64,000 nucleotides of DNA from RFSX01 sp965248155 (GCA_965248155.1 CBDFIO010000002.1:186001-250000); one strand, 5' to 3'; numbered from the stretch's first letter, positions 1 through 10,394 are shown. The notes: a model not told the origin generated them from the sequence alone. Program-made: numbers and translations.

Positions 1-156
1 ATGGGAGGCTTACGAGCTGGTATGGGTTATGTCGGAGCTAAAAATATTGAAGAGTTGAAGAAGGCAAAACTCGTTAAAATTTCTAACGCTGGAGTGCATG
101 AAAGTCATCCACATAATATTACAATTACAAAAGAAGCCCCCAACTACACGCGCTAG
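1..156 (+). CDS. guaB: IMP dehydrogenase, C-terminal fragment (partial, 5' end outside window)
   Basis: The first 52 codons are open in frame 1 and end at a TAG. The peptide begins MGGLRAGMGYVGAKNIEELK and ends ITKEAPNYTR. This is the conserved C-terminus of IMP dehydrogenase, where the GG-RAGMGY segment follows the catalytic flap and the ESHPH-ITKEAPNY tail closes the protein. The enzyme oxidises IMP to XMP, the committed step of GMP synthesis, in the cytosol. The ATG at base 1 is an internal Met, so the gene starts upstream of the window. It converges on the phosphohexomutase gene with only 14 bases between the stop codons. Confidence 0.9.
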   Translation: MGGLRAGMGYVGAKNIEELKKAKLVKISNAGVHESHPHNITITKEAPNYTR

Positions 157-170
157 ATAGGTGACAATGA

Positions 171-1580
171 CTATACACCTTCCTGAAGAGCAATATGTCC
201 TTTTTCAATGAGATTTCTGACTGCAGCATTATCATGACTGTGTCCGTAAACTCTTAAAACCGGTTCTGTCCCGGAAGGTCTTACCATAAGCCATTCATCA
301 TCTGATAAATAAAATTTATATCCGTCTATATTTTCAGTTTTTACAACCTCCCGACCATCTATATGGGTGATTTTACCTTCCTTACACTTGTCCATTATCG
401 CCCATTTCTTTGATTCTTCAATATGGAGATCATCTCTGTCAAATTTGAAAGACCCCACTTTTTCATAGATATCCTGTATGAGTTGATCCAATGATTTTCC
501 GGTTTTAGCCATGAATTCCATAATGACAAGTCCCATCCAAATTCCATCTCTTTCATTTATATGACCTTTCACTGCCAGGCCACCAGATTCTTCGCCTCCA
601 ACAAGCACATCCTCATTGCACATTATTTCAGCTATATATTTAAATCCAATTTTTGTGACTTCAAGATCCAAACCATATTGGGCTGCAAGAGCTTTCATCT
701 TGTTGGTAACCGAAAAAGTGATGATTACCTTACCGTCGTATTCTTTATACTCTTTCAAATAATAAAGTAGTAAAAGAAGAATATGATGAGAATCGATAAA
801 TTCTCCTTTATCATTATACAATCCAATTCTGTCTGCATCTCCATCATTGGCAAGTCCGAGATTGATAGCTGGATTTGATGATATGAGTTCAGACAATTCT
901 GTCAAATTTCTGTGAATTGGCTCAGGAGCCTTCCCTCTAAAAGAAGGATTATAATCACAATGCAAAAAATGAGCATCAGGAAATAATCTTTTAATTACAT
1001 TTTGACCAGCACCGTACATCGCATCATAGGCAAGGACGATATCTGATTTCCTTATTAACTCCAGGTCAAAAGAATTGTTGACATGATCGATATACATTTG
1101 CTCTAAATCTACATGTTCCACTAAGCCTGAATTTTGTAACTCTTCAAGTGACGGCAATGATCCTAAAGGATTATCAGGTATTATTGATTCAACTTCAGCG
1201 ATATCAGACGGTATAGTTGGGCCACCATATGCTGATTTTAACTTAAACCCATTATAAGATGGAGGGTTATGACTTGCAGTAATAACAACTCCCATATCCG
1301 CAGAAAGCTTTACTACTCCCAGTGAAATCATGGGTGTAGAAGCAAAATTTATATCGTAATAAACTTTTATTCCGAAATTTCCGAAAACCTGGACAGCTGT
1401 TTGACTAAATAGAGGGCCTCCAAATCTACAATCATATCCTATGACGACAGATTTCATATCTTTCTTCAACATCCATTGAGCAGTTGCTTCAGTAACTCTT
1501 TTCACATTATCAACAGTGTAATCCTTAGCTATGATTGCTCTCCAACCATCCGTTCCAAATTTGATTTCTGATTTTGACAT
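171..1580 (-). CDS. Phosphoglucomutase/phosphomannomutase family protein (alpha-D-phosphohexomutase)
   Basis: The 469-aa product shows all four hallmarks of the alpha-D-phosphohexomutase superfamily. These are the phosphoserine loop TASHNPPSYNG with Ser103, the metal loop DGDADR (residues 246-251), the sugar-binding loop GGEESGG (328-334) and the phosphate-binding loop RPSGTEP (434-440). It should interconvert hexose 1- and 6-phosphates through a bisphosphate intermediate in the cytosol. Length and the N-terminus (KFGTDGWRA) fit the compact bacterial phosphoglucomutase/phosphomannomutase type rather than GlmM, but substrate choice between glucose and mannose cannot be read from sequence. The gene diverges from pcm across a 147-base AT-rich spacer that presumably holds both promoters. 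Confidence 0.93.
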   Translation of the reverse strand: MSKSEIKFGTDGWRAIIAKDYTVDNVKRVTEATAQWMLKKDMKSVVIGYDCRFGGPLFSQTAVQVFGNFGIKVYYDINFASTPMISLGVVKLSADMGVVITASHNPPSYNGFKLKSAYGGPTIPSDIAEVESIIPDNPLGSLPSLEELQNSGLVEHVDLEQMYIDHVNNSFDLELIRKSDIVLAYDAMYGAGQNVIKRLFPDAHFLHCDYNPSFRGKAPEPIHRNLTELSELISSNPAINLGLANDGDADRIGLYNDKGEFIDSHHILLLLLYYLKEYKEYDGKVIITFSVTNKMKALAAQYGLDLEVTKIGFKYIAEIMCNEDVLVGGEESGGLAVKGHINERDGIWMGLVIMEFMAKTGKSLDQLIQDIYEKVGSFKFDRDDLHIEESKKWAIMDKCKEGKITHIDGREVVKTENIDGYKFYLSDDEWLMVRPSGTEPVLRVYGHSHDNAAVRNLIEKGHIALQEGV

Positions 1581-1727
1581 TTTCCTAAATTGTATTTATT
1601 ATAAAGCTGTTATGATTGCTATAAACTATAATATAGTTCTAAAATGCTACAAATATAAATATTCAATTGTGGGTGCAAATTTACATATTAAAATTTTTTA
1701 TAATATATATATTTTTAATTTTACAAA

Positions 1728-2375
1728 ATGTTAGACAATTTCAGGCACAAAGGCCTTAGAAAGCACCTTGTAAAGACAATAAAATCAAAAGGAATTAAAA
1801 ATGACAAGATTCTGGACGCCATCGGACAGATTCCTCGTCATTTGTTCTTGGATAAAGCCTTTGAAGAATGGTCTTACAAAGATCAAGCTTTTCCGATTGG
1901 ATTTGGTCAAACCATCTCTCAACCATATACAGTTGCTTTACAAACAGAATTGATCGATCCTCAACATGACGATAAAATTCTTGAAATCGGAACTGGGTCC
2001 GGTTATCAAGCATGTGTGCTAGCTTTGTTGTGCAATAAAGTCTACAGTATTGAACGCCAAAAAGGTCTCTTCGACCGAACTAATCAATTGCTCAAGGAAA
2101 TTGGATTTGAAAGAGTGAGAACATTACATGGCGATGGCTATAAAGGAGCTAAGAGATTCGCACCATTTGATAAAATTCTTGTAACTGCTGGAGCAGACGC
2201 TATCCCCCAAATGCTGCTTGATCAACTTAAAATTGGAGGACAATTAGTCATTCCATTGGGAAAAGGAGAAGACAAGACAATGACAAGAATTAGCCGTATT
2301 CAAGAGAAAGAATTTCAGTCAGAAGAATTTGGTCTGTTTCGCTTTGTTCCTTTCAAAGAAGGCTTGGTTGACTAA
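1728..2375 (+). CDS. pcm: Protein-L-isoaspartate O-methyltransferase
   Basis: The 215-aa protein is a class I SAM-dependent methyltransferase. Motif I, EIGTGSGYQA (residues 86-95), binds SAM. The upstream segment GFGQTISQPYTVALQTEL is diagnostic of Pcm, and GDGYKG and KILVTAGADAIP match the family's later motifs. It methylates isoaspartyl residues that form in ageing proteins, starting their repair to aspartate. Length is normal for Pcm. The stop codon overlaps the stop of the convergent DUF4197 gene by four bases, so the two genes share their 3' ends. Confidence 0.95.
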   Translation: MLDNFRHKGLRKHLVKTIKSKGIKNDKILDAIGQIPRHLFLDKAFEEWSYKDQAFPIGFGQTISQPYTVALQTELIDPQHDDKILEIGTGSGYQACVLALLCNKVYSIERQKGLFDRTNQLLKEIGFERVRTLHGDGYKGAKRFAPFDKILVTAGADAIPQMLLDQLKIGGQLVIPLGKGEDKTMTRISRIQEKEFQSEEFGLFRFVPFKEGLVD

Positions 2376-3091
2376 TTATCTAATTGTCCAAACACATCTT
2401 TTAATAAAGGACTGGTTCTTTGATTTACATCTGACCTAATCTTATCCTCTTTAACTTTGATAAAACCAAACATACCGTTTAAGGCTGTATTGTTAACATG
2501 ATCGTCAAGCTCAGGATTCAGGTCTCGTGTCAAGGGTATTTTATTATATTGAACAACGGCTTCATTCCAATATTCTCTAGCATTAACTTCATCTAAAGCT
2601 GATTGAATTACAGGAAGAAACTTTCGATATAATTCATTTCTAGATTGGTTTTCTAAATAAACGGTTGCAGCATCGTTTTCGCCAAAAAGAATGTTCTTGG
2701 CATCCTCAAAAGTCATATTCTTGATCGCATTTACAAATATTGGAGTAGCTTCTTTGGCAGCAAGTTCAGCTGCTTGATTCATCTTTTTGACAAGATTCTC
2801 TTCAATATCAGTAAATCCGGGTACTCTTTTTAAAGTGTTGACTACTTTCTGGGCCTCTTCAGGAATCAAAATCTTATAAGGACTATCGAAGTATCCATCC
2901 GTTGTTGAGAGTGTTTCCACTGCTTCAGTAACGCCATTTTCTAAAGCTTCCTTTAATCCTCCACCAATATCTAGTTCATCAGATTCAATATCTAAAACTT
3001 CTTTTGCTTTATTTATCAATTTGCCAAATTGCGCAGAACCCTGTCCGATTGATAGGCCTAAGACCACTATAATTAATAAGTATTTCCTCAT
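2372..3091 (-). CDS. DUF4197 domain protein, secreted
   Basis: I place the start at the Met of MRKYLLIIVVLGLSIGQGSA because it opens a textbook signal peptide cleaved near GSA-QF. An upstream in-frame Met would add nine polar and hydrophobic residues that spoil it. The mature region matches DUF4197: GLKEALENGVTEAV, SPYKILIPEEAQKV, NQAAELAAKEATPIFVNAIK, MTFEDAKNILFG and a C-terminal LDDHVNNTALNGMF block. DUF4197 proteins are periplasmic or outer-membrane associated and of unknown function. The family call comes from recognised sequence; no role can be inferred. The gene overlaps pcm tail to tail. Confidence 0.85.
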   Translation of the reverse strand: MRKYLLIIVVLGLSIGQGSAQFGKLINKAKEVLDIESDELDIGGGLKEALENGVTEAVETLSTTDGYFDSPYKILIPEEAQKVVNTLKRVPGFTDIEENLVKKMNQAAELAAKEATPIFVNAIKNMTFEDAKNILFGENDAATVYLENQSRNELYRKFLPVIQSALDEVNAREYWNEAVVQYNKIPLTRDLNPELDDHVNNTALNGMFGFIKVKEDKIRSDVNQRTSPLLKDVFGQLDN

Positions 3092-3287
3092 CTGTATAAT
3101 AATTCGATTTGCTAACATGAATAAAACAATTAATTGTCAAAATAGATTGCAATTTGATAAATATTAAGATGAGCTTAACCATTGAGATATTCACCATCTT
3201 TAGCGAATCCCTCCTTTTACAGTGAAATGGAGCAATATTTGCTTTATACATAGCTAATTTTCTATTATTTAATGCGATATACCATTT

Positions 3288-4985
3288 ATGGTGCAGGAAT
3301 TAAAAACCAGATCAAGTAAAGCTCAGATATCAAGAGCTGCTCTACAAAGATTACATATTTCAATGAGGCACTTGTTTACGCGAGGATCTTACAAGCCTCT
3401 TGGTGTTTCTGGAGAAGCTATGATTCAATCAATGCTGGCTCTAGAACCTGAAATATATGGGTCTATTGCGGATTCAGAAAGAGTTGAACTCAATGGTCTT
3501 CTCTATATTTTTCAACGACTCCCTCAGGGCATCGAAGAATGCCGGTTTGTTAAGCTAATTAGCAGAGAAGGATTTGAAAATGGAAAATTCAAAGTCGAAG
3601 TACCTCTTAAAAGAAGAAGAAATTGCTATAGGATAGACAAGGAACAAATGTATATCGAAATGACTCGTGGCCGATCTGATATATATGATGTACTGACCCA
3701 TCTCACCTTTTTGTATATAGAAGCTGAAAAAATAAAAAGGAATGCTTTAGACGGAAAAAGAAGAAAAAAGCGGGATTGGTTAAAACTTGAATCCATAATA
3801 AATCAAATAAAAAAAGGGGAAAAATTTAATATAAATGTTTCAAGTACTTACCTGTCTTCCCTTCTGGGTAGAACTTACGAAGAAACACTTGCCGCAATTA
3901 AATATTTTGAATCGGGTGAAAAAGTAAACTCTCTTTTCAAAATTGTCTATTGGTTAGGACATCATAGTATTGAGGAACAAATTAATAAAACCGACAGAGA
4001 AATCAGTTTCTCGAAAACTTTAAGAGAGAAATTAGGTCATCATATTTTTGGCGAAATATGGGCTCAAAATATCAAGAAACTTCTTGAAGAAAAAAATCTT
4101 CTTGATCGTCCAATCCACATAATCAGCTCCAATTTACATAGCGTAATGAATAGTTTTTTTGCTTATCCTGCCTTAAGCAAAAGATTCAAAACAAAACCGC
4201 TTGAAGATTTGGTTGAATTTCTTTCGGTAGATGAAAATCAAAAATATCGCGATGCCGTTAATAAGTATGCTTTAAAAAATGGAATGTTTGAACTATTTGA
4301 TACAACAGGAACAAATGTAGGTGTTCAAATATTTGATCTTGAAAAGATTAATTGCGAGACCTTACCTGAAGAAATAAATTGCTCCCCCAAATCAAAAAAT
4401 AACGACAAAAAAGTCCTGATAGTAATGGACTATGCTTTCGGCGAACAAGCCTATGAATGCATGGATGAATTATTAAAGCCCTATAAAAAAGAAGATCAAA
4501 AGTTTAAATTAAATGTCCAGTCCATTAGCATCATGGGTAAAGCCGGCATCCTGGAAGGAAAAAAAGGAGATATTATGATTCCTAATGCTCATATCTTCGA
4601 GGGTTTTGCCGACAACTATTCCTTTGATAACGATATGAATTTGAATGACTTTAATGACAGTGGCTTAGATGTTTATAAAGGACCTATGATAACTGTATTG
4701 GGAACATCTCTTCAAAACCGGGATATCCTGAGGTACTTCCTTAAATCTTCATGGAATGCCATAGGACTTGAAATGGAAGGAGCTCATTACCAAAAGGCCA
4801 TCCAGGCTGCATCAAAGATTAGAAACTCCATTAATAAATCGGTTAGAATCAGGTATGCCTACTATGCTTCAGACAATCCTCTTGAAACCGGGAGCACATT
4901 GGCATCCGGAGGGCTTGGAGTTGGAGGTGTAAAGCCAACTTATCAGATTACGGTTTCCTTTTTGAATAGTATTTTTGAGCAATAA
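3288..4985 (+). CDS. DUF6909-like protein with nucleoside phosphorylase/AMP nucleosidase-like C-terminal half
   Basis: The 565-aa cytosolic protein has no signal peptide. The N-terminal half (about 1-160) contains ISMRHLFTRGSYKPLGVSG, LEPEIYGSIADSERVELNGL and KRRRNCYRID, which I recall as a Bacteroidetes family annotated DUF6909. The C-terminal third resembles the phosphorylase superfamily: a beta strand plus loop KKVLIVMDYAFGEQA, then GKAGILEGKKGDIMIPNAHI (like the substrate-binding region of AMP nucleosidases) and the acidic IGLEMEGAHYQKAI, where a conserved Met-Glu pair usually holds the ribose. A purine nucleotide- or nucleoside-cleaving role is therefore plausible but unproven. A minus-strand terminator for the next gene begins right after the stop codon. 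Confidence 0.65.
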   Translation: MVQELKTRSSKAQISRAALQRLHISMRHLFTRGSYKPLGVSGEAMIQSMLALEPEIYGSIADSERVELNGLLYIFQRLPQGIEECRFVKLISREGFENGKFKVEVPLKRRRNCYRIDKEQMYIEMTRGRSDIYDVLTHLTFLYIEAEKIKRNALDGKRRKKRDWLKLESIINQIKKGEKFNINVSSTYLSSLLGRTYEETLAAIKYFESGEKVNSLFKIVYWLGHHSIEEQINKTDREISFSKTLREKLGHHIFGEIWAQNIKKLLEEKNLLDRPIHIISSNLHSVMNSFFAYPALSKRFKTKPLEDLVEFLSVDENQKYRDAVNKYALKNGMFELFDTTGTNVGVQIFDLEKINCETLPEEINCSPKSKNNDKKVLIVMDYAFGEQAYECMDELLKPYKKEDQKFKLNVQSISIMGKAGILEGKKGDIMIPNAHIFEGFADNYSFDNDMNLNDFNDSGLDVYKGPMITVLGTSLQNRDILRYFLKSSWNAIGLEMEGAHYQKAIQAASKIRNSINKSVRIRYAYYASDNPLETGSTLASGGLGVGGVKPTYQITVSFLNSIFEQ

Positions 4986-5015
4986 AAAAAAGGACTACTG
5001 ACCTCTCAGTAGCCC
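4985..5015 (-). terminator. Intrinsic terminator of the small secreted protein gene (paralogue 1)
   Basis: On the minus strand a stem of ten positions (GGGCTACTGA against TCAGTAGTCC, one mismatch) with a four-base loop is followed by a run of seven T. It lies 27 bases past the stop of the minus-strand gene ending at 5042 and abuts the stop of the convergent plus-strand gene. Confidence 0.85.
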
Positions 5016-5041
5016 TCAAATGGTATTTCGTAAGCTTTAAC

Positions 5042-5416
5042 TTACTTAACCTTTACACCCGTGAATTCTATAGTCTTCATTCCGTCCAGAATAAATCCAA
5101 TTCTGTAATCTCCTCTTTCAAATAATTTCTTACTTATTCTTACCTTATTTGACGACACCGGTAACTGGTATTCTAGCTTTCCATCTGTCGTAAAGATCTG
5201 GACGTACTTAATTTCTTTTTCAGTAACAAAATCTAGGCTGTTAGTATCTTTCGAAAACTGAGCCAGTTTAAATATGTTTTTTTGATTGGAATCTTCTAAA
5301 GCAACTTCTATTTCTGTAGTCTTTATCAAAAGTAAAGATTCAGTAGGTATAATTGATGCCATATTGCTAGTAGCAAATACAAGGCTCAAAACTGCGATTG
5401 AAAATACCTTTTTCAT
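5042..5416 (-). CDS. Small secreted protein, paralogue 1 (unknown function)
   Basis: The 124-aa product starts with a signal peptide (MKKVFSIAVLSLVFATSNMA) followed by about 100 residues. The C-terminal half contains KYVQIFTTDGKLEYQLPV, RISKKLFERGDYRIGFILDG and IEFTGVKVK, a beta-rich pattern reminiscent of the last strands of T9SS sorting domains (IYD.NGK ... G.Y...). It is too short and lacks the usual N-terminal PNP-type entry, so I do not call it a sorting domain. A close paralogue, broken by insertion sequences, lies about 900 bases away at 5973-8257. Both share a signal peptide, the SIIP segment and the C-terminal IEFTGVKVK. A TATCTTTG promoter box sits 160 bases upstream. Confidence 0.75.
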   Translation of the reverse strand: MKKVFSIAVLSLVFATSNMASIIPTESLLLIKTTEIEVALEDSNQKNIFKLAQFSKDTNSLDFVTEKEIKYVQIFTTDGKLEYQLPVSSNKVRISKKLFERGDYRIGFILDGMKTIEFTGVKVK

Positions 5417-5575
5417 AACAATAACTTTAACACGTTTACAATCAGAACTTACCCCTTAAACTTTTTAGGATTTTACTCCTATCAGATAGTTACTTTATGA
5501 ATGGATTTAAAATTAGATAGTGTAGAATAAAGAGTTTATTTAACTCTCAATATCTATTAGGTGTGAAATACAATT

Positions 5576-5583
5576 CAAAGATA
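5576..5583 (-). promoter_or_regulatory. Candidate promoter -7 box (TATCTTTG) of paralogue 1
   Basis: The minus strand reads TATCTTTG, an exact match to the Bacteroidetes -7 consensus TAnnTTTG. It lies 160 bases upstream of the start codon at 5416. The same octamer lies 162 bases upstream of paralogue 2. A clear -33 TTTG box is not seen; both copies have GTTATAG about 28 bases further upstream instead. Confidence 0.5.
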
Positions 5584-5907
5584 TACCCAGAATGAGCTGA
5601 AATCTATAACAGCTAACAAGTCCGTAAGACATGGTTTTTAAAATCAATATTTTATTATTGTATATGTTAAGCTCAATAATTACGGTCTGCTTGAAATTAT
5701 TTGTAAAGTACTTTGCATTAAAAAATGAGACCAACTAAAAAGATTTTTGAAAAAAGATTCATCTTTTATTGAGATTTTAAATCATTGGATCGAATTAAAA
5801 TCAAATGTTCTATCCTCAAAAAAAAGGTTTTCGAGTAGCTTGAAATTTCATAAGTATCGAACAGTCTAAATAAGACTATCAATTACTTAATATTGGATAC
5901 AATAGTG

Positions 5908-5938
5908 AAAAAAGAGCTTACTGAAAAGTAAGCTCTTT
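5908..5938 (-). terminator. Intrinsic terminator of the interrupted paralogue 2
   Basis: A perfect 12-bp stem (AAAGAGCTTACT with AGTAAGCTCTTT) with a four-base loop. On the minus strand it is followed by a run of six T within the stem-distal sequence. It lies 34 bases past the paralogue 2 stop at 5973. Confidence 0.85.
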
Positions 5939-7105
5939 ACGTGTTAGTAGTATTATATAAGCCCGGATAAACTTATTTGACTTTAACACCCGTGAATTCT
6001 ATAGTTTTTTTACCGTTTAGGATAAAACCGAGCTTATAATCACCTTTATTAAATAACTTTTTGCTAATGCTTACATTATTTGAATATACCGGGAGTTGAT
6101 AATTTAATTTACCATTCTTCCCATATATTTTAATGTATTGAATTTCATCTACTGTTTCAAAGTCCAAACTTTGAGTTTCCTTTGAGTATTTGGCTACTTT
6201 AACGTGAGTTCGACGTAAGGAAGTGGAAAAATAGGATAAAAAGAAAGAGCAATTTTGTTTATCTTAATAGTTGATAATCAATTAATTAAAACAAAAAAGC
6301 TCTACTATGAAAGATAGTCAAATTATTGCAATTTTCTGTGCTTTCGATGATTTTTTCACCGATTTTGATCACTTTTAAAAATCTCATACCCTAGAGGGAA
6401 AGAAAAATCGACGGAATCGTACCTGCAGGTTATCCATGAGCGAGGTGATGAGCATCATCGTATTTTTTCATATGAGTGGATACCGTTGCTTTAAGCACTT
6501 TTACCAGAATCATGTCTGCCAACATATGCGCGGCTATTTTCCCAATCTGGTATCTTATAATCGGATGGTGGAGTTGCAAACCAAAGCGGTCCTACCATTA
6601 GCCTTGTTTGTAAAGATGTACCGAATGGGTAAATGTAGTGGGATATCCTTTATTGGTGTTGGGTCAAATAGGCTGATGATCTCCATAAGTTCCTGATTTA
6701 TAATAGTATTTTTCGATGTACATACCAATGACATTATCGTGAATCTGTTCATTTTTGGAAAAGCAAATGGTTTTTCTATTAAGACGTTTGATATGCGTTC
6801 TAAAATTCAAGTTTTTCCGTTCTATTTTCCAAGTCAAATCTTTCCCAATAGTATGTAAGCTTTTTGGCAATGACCTACTATAAGCTCCCCAATCATCCAT
6901 ATAATAGTCACCAATGGGAATGTCTTTAAGAAGATCCAGAAGTTTTTCAAAGCTCTCATCGGTACGCTTTCCATTAACCCAAGCCAAAATCATCCCGGAA
7001 TGCTTATCCATCGCATACCAAGTCCACCTTTGATTCGCCTTACTGCCAACATAAGACCAAAACTCATCTGCCTCTGCTGTATAGTGAAAACTTACTGCCA
7101 AATTA

Positions 7106-7480
<375 letters not shown>

Positions 7481-8257
7481 GTGCTAATATAAGAAACTCA
7501 ACCTATTTAAACCACTATCCCTTTATTGATTCAACCAGTATCCGGGTCTGTCACAATCGAAGGATTCATTCCCACAAGGTGTTTGCTGGACTGGCCAAAC
7601 GAGGCAAGACTTCAAAGGGTTGGTTTTATGGTTTCAAACTTCATCTGGTTCATAATGACCGGGGCGAAGTGATTGATTTTCAACTCACTCCGGGCAATGT
7701 GCATGATAATGCCGTATTGAAGTGTAAACGGTTTATGAAGAAGGTCTATGGCCGGTTGTTCGGTGATAAAGGCTATATTGTCAACAAGCAAATCTTTGAC
7801 ACTCTTTTCTTGAGAGGTATTCATTTGATTACTAAGTTGAGACGGAATATGAAATCCAAAATGATTACACCCCTACAGGATGCTCTTCTGCTCCGAAAAC
7901 TTGCTATCTCTGAAACCATTATTGACCAACTCAAAAATATTTCACAGATCGAACATACAAGGCATCGTTCCTTTGCCGGATTTTTCGTCAATATACTTGG
8001 TGGACTTTGTGCCTACGGGTTTAAAGAATCTAAACCCTCCATTTATAAGAATCTGGTCGATACCAAACAACTCCTTTTGGCCTAGTCTTACATCGAACTC
8101 ACGTTACTTTAAATATATTTCTTTGAATTTCATCTACTAATGAAACCTCGAGCTCTGCAGTTTTGATAATATAGATTGCCTCAGCTGGAATAATAGATGC
8201 CTTCGAAGTAGACACTATCGTTACACTTAGTACAATAAATATTAATACACTTTTCAT

Positions 8258-8589
8258 AATCTGTTTTATCTAAGTCAAGAGATAGAATAATTTAAGCCTA
8301 AGAGTAAAAAATGATATACGCTCCTTAGCTTAATTTTGAATAGACTTATTTCAGAGATAGTGAACTGAAGATTAGAGCTATTCAGTTCTCAATATTAATT
8401 CGGGTTTGAATTATAATTCAAAGATAAATCCACATCGAGCATATTCCTATAACAATGGACATGTGCTGAGGACATGCTATAGCTCAATAAGCATTAAAAA
8501 TATAATATGTTATAATTCTAAGGATTAATTCCTTACGATTAAAATGACAAGTACTTTGCATGAAATGGCGCGCTAAGAAAAAATTTGAT
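8258..8589. other. Non-coding upstream region of paralogue 2
   Basis: No gene seen. It shares ordered sequence blocks with the upstream region of paralogue 1, including AATTCAAAGATAAAT, ACAAGTACTTTGCAT and the TATCTTTG promoter box on the minus strand at 8419-8426, 162 bases before the start codon. The right end is the 3' flank of the M48 protease gene. No terminator-like hairpin is evident for that gene. Confidence 0.55.
8419..8426 (-). promoter_or_regulatory. Candidate promoter -7 box (TATCTTTG) of paralogue 2
   Basis: The minus strand reads TATCTTTG, matching TAnnTTTG. It lies 162 bases from the start codon at 8257, nearly the same position as in paralogue 1 (160 bases). Conservation of sequence and spacing between duplicates supports a functional promoter. 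Confidence 0.5.
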
Positions 8590-9348
8590 TTATCCGTTTT
8601 TGTAGCGTTCTATAGCTTCTTTTATCTTTTCTCTTCTATTATCCGGACTAGGATGGGAGCTTTGAAACTCAGGGACATTTTTTCCTCCTGAAGCCTCTTC
8701 AAGAATATCCATTACAGAAATGAGCGCTTCAGGATTATATCCAGCCTCTAACATTAATCTTACGCCCCAATCATCAGATTCTAGTTCCTGATCACGGCCA
8801 TAACTCAGATTAACATAATTTCCAACGACATTTGCAACCTGGGCCATAGATGGATCTCCACCAGATCCAAGCATTATACTCTGAATAATTCCCTGGATAA
8901 AGCTAGATTTGGCCATTCTTACAGCTCCGTGTCTATGAATGACATGTCCGATTTCATGCCCCAGGATTCCTGCCAGTTGATCCTCATTTTCCAATCTTGA
9001 AAACAAAGCAGCTGTAATAAATACTTGTCCGCCTGGCAATGCAAAAGCATTGACAACTTTTGAATCGGCAAGCAAATGAAAATCATAGGGATATCCAGAT
9101 TTTCGAACTATTGTTGATCGAACAAGCCTTTCACCTATCTGATCCAGTAAATCTTGAGCCTGCTGGTCAGGATGTAAACCACCATGCTGAGCCGCCATTT
9201 GAGGAGCAGATTGTATTCCTAATTGAATCTCCTGCTCAGATGTCCACTGTACTCTTTGCACTTCACCTGTTATAGGATTCACTTGAGTATTTGTAAAATA
9301 CTTGAAAGCCTGATATGAAAATGTAATTAGTCCAAGAAATAAAAATAT

Positions 9349-10394
9349 ATGACTATCGGATTGCTTGCACAAGACACTATAATTTCGTATCTTTCTAATT
9401 ATTAGACACTTAGTTATGAAGTTACAAGATTTTTTCAAAAAGTATCCAGATGAAGCAAGCTGCAAAGCTCACTTTAAAGCAGAAAGAGATAGACAAGGAG
9501 TTATTTGTAAGCGTTGCCAATCTCAAGAGCATTATTGGCTATCCACAAGAAGTCAATACCAATGTAAATCCTGTAAGTTTAGAACGACTTTACGTAGTGG
9601 AACATTACTACATAAATCTCAGCTACCCTACTACTATTGGTATTTTGGAATGATGATGCTTACCAGCACAAAAAAGAGTTTTTCTGCATTAGAAATACAA
9701 AGACAGTTAGGTCATCCCTATTATGAGCCTATTTGGTATATGCTTCATAAAATACGTCACTCTATGGGTAGGCGAGATGATAATTATCTTCTTGGTAATC
9801 AAGTTGAACTTGATGAAGGTTTCTTTGAAATAGTTCCCAACAAAGAAAGACGAGATCAAACCGTAATAGAATTAGAAAACAATGATGGAAAATATAAGAG
9901 AGGTAAAGGAAGTCAAAAGCAAGCAATAGTATTGGTTATGGCTGAATCAATATCTGTGGAACCTACTAAAAAATACAGGCACAAAACCAATAAAAAAGTG
10001 AGATACATTAAAATGAAATTACTAGATGACCTTAGCAAAGAAAGCACCAATGCACAAGTAGAACAAGCTATTGATACAAAAACATCTGCAATAACAGACG
10101 GAGCTAATAACTATAATGATTTAGCAAACAGCCTCACTGACCATAAAGCTGTGGTAATAAAGGACAAGAAAGAGACTCGTAAAATTCTGCCTTGGGTTCA
10201 TATAGTCATAAGCAATGCCAAAAGATTGCTGTTAGATGTGCATCATTCCATTGGTGAGCAATATCTGCAAAGTTATCTCGATGAGTTCTGCTATAAGTTT
10301 AATAGAAAATACTTCAATTCTGTATTCGATAGAGTTGTAACTAACTCTGTATCTGTAAAATGGGAGGTAAATATGTAATTAATCCGATAGTCAT
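9349..10394 (+). mobile_element. IS1595-family (ISXO2-like) insertion sequence
   Basis: The 1046-bp element has 14-bp perfect terminal inverted repeats (ATGACTATCGGATT at the left, inverted at the right). It is flanked by the direct repeat ATAAAAATAT (9339-9348 and 10395-10404). IS1595 elements usually make 8-bp duplications; the two extra matching bases may be chance in AT-rich DNA or may shift the element ends. It carries one transposase gene and no passenger. It disrupts the M48 protease gene. Confidence 0.9.
9416..10378 (+). CDS. IS1595-family transposase (ISXO2-like)
   Basis: The 320-aa protein has an N-terminal four-Cys zinc ribbon (CKRC at about 31-34, CKSC at about 49-52). An ISXO2-type DDE fold follows, with first acidic residue in QVELDEGFFE, second in SAITDGANNY, and a C-terminal HIVISNAKRLLLDVHHSIG block ending in LDEFCYKFNRKYF. 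That tail is characteristic of the family. Length is standard and the frame is intact, so this copy may be active. The start at 9416 lies 67 bases inside the left end and is followed by KLQDFFKKYPDEASC, the usual family N-terminus. Confidence 0.92.
   Translation: MKLQDFFKKYPDEASCKAHFKAERDRQGVICKRCQSQEHYWLSTRSQYQCKSCKFRTTLRSGTLLHKSQLPYYYWYFGMMMLTSTKKSFSALEIQRQLGHPYYEPIWYMLHKIRHSMGRRDDNYLLGNQVELDEGFFEIVPNKERRDQTVIELENNDGKYKRGKGSQKQAIVLVMAESISVEPTKKYRHKTNKKVRYIKMKLLDDLSKESTNAQVEQAIDTKTSAITDGANNYNDLANSLTDHKAVVIKDKKETRKILPWVHIVISNAKRLLLDVHHSIGEQYLQSYLDEFCYKFNRKYFNSVFDRVVTNSVSVKWEVNM

Larger units (their letters stand above)
5417..5972. other. Non-coding interval between the two small secreted paralogues
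   Basis: No convincing gene. The right-hand part carries the terminator of paralogue 2. The left-hand part is the leader and promoter region of paralogue 1. Parts of it resemble the region upstream of paralogue 2 (8258-8560): both contain CTCAATAT, AATTCAAAGATA, AAGTACTTTGCAT and a GTTATAG/CTATAAC block in the same order. The duplication therefore covered regulatory DNA as well as the gene. A 64-codon open frame at 5540-5734 has no supporting feature. Confidence 0.6.

Noticed and set aside
5042..5416. T9SS sorting domain in the small secreted paralogue
   Set aside because: The last 55 residues resemble the strand pattern, but the domain is too short and lacks the usual entry motif; called only as a resemblance.
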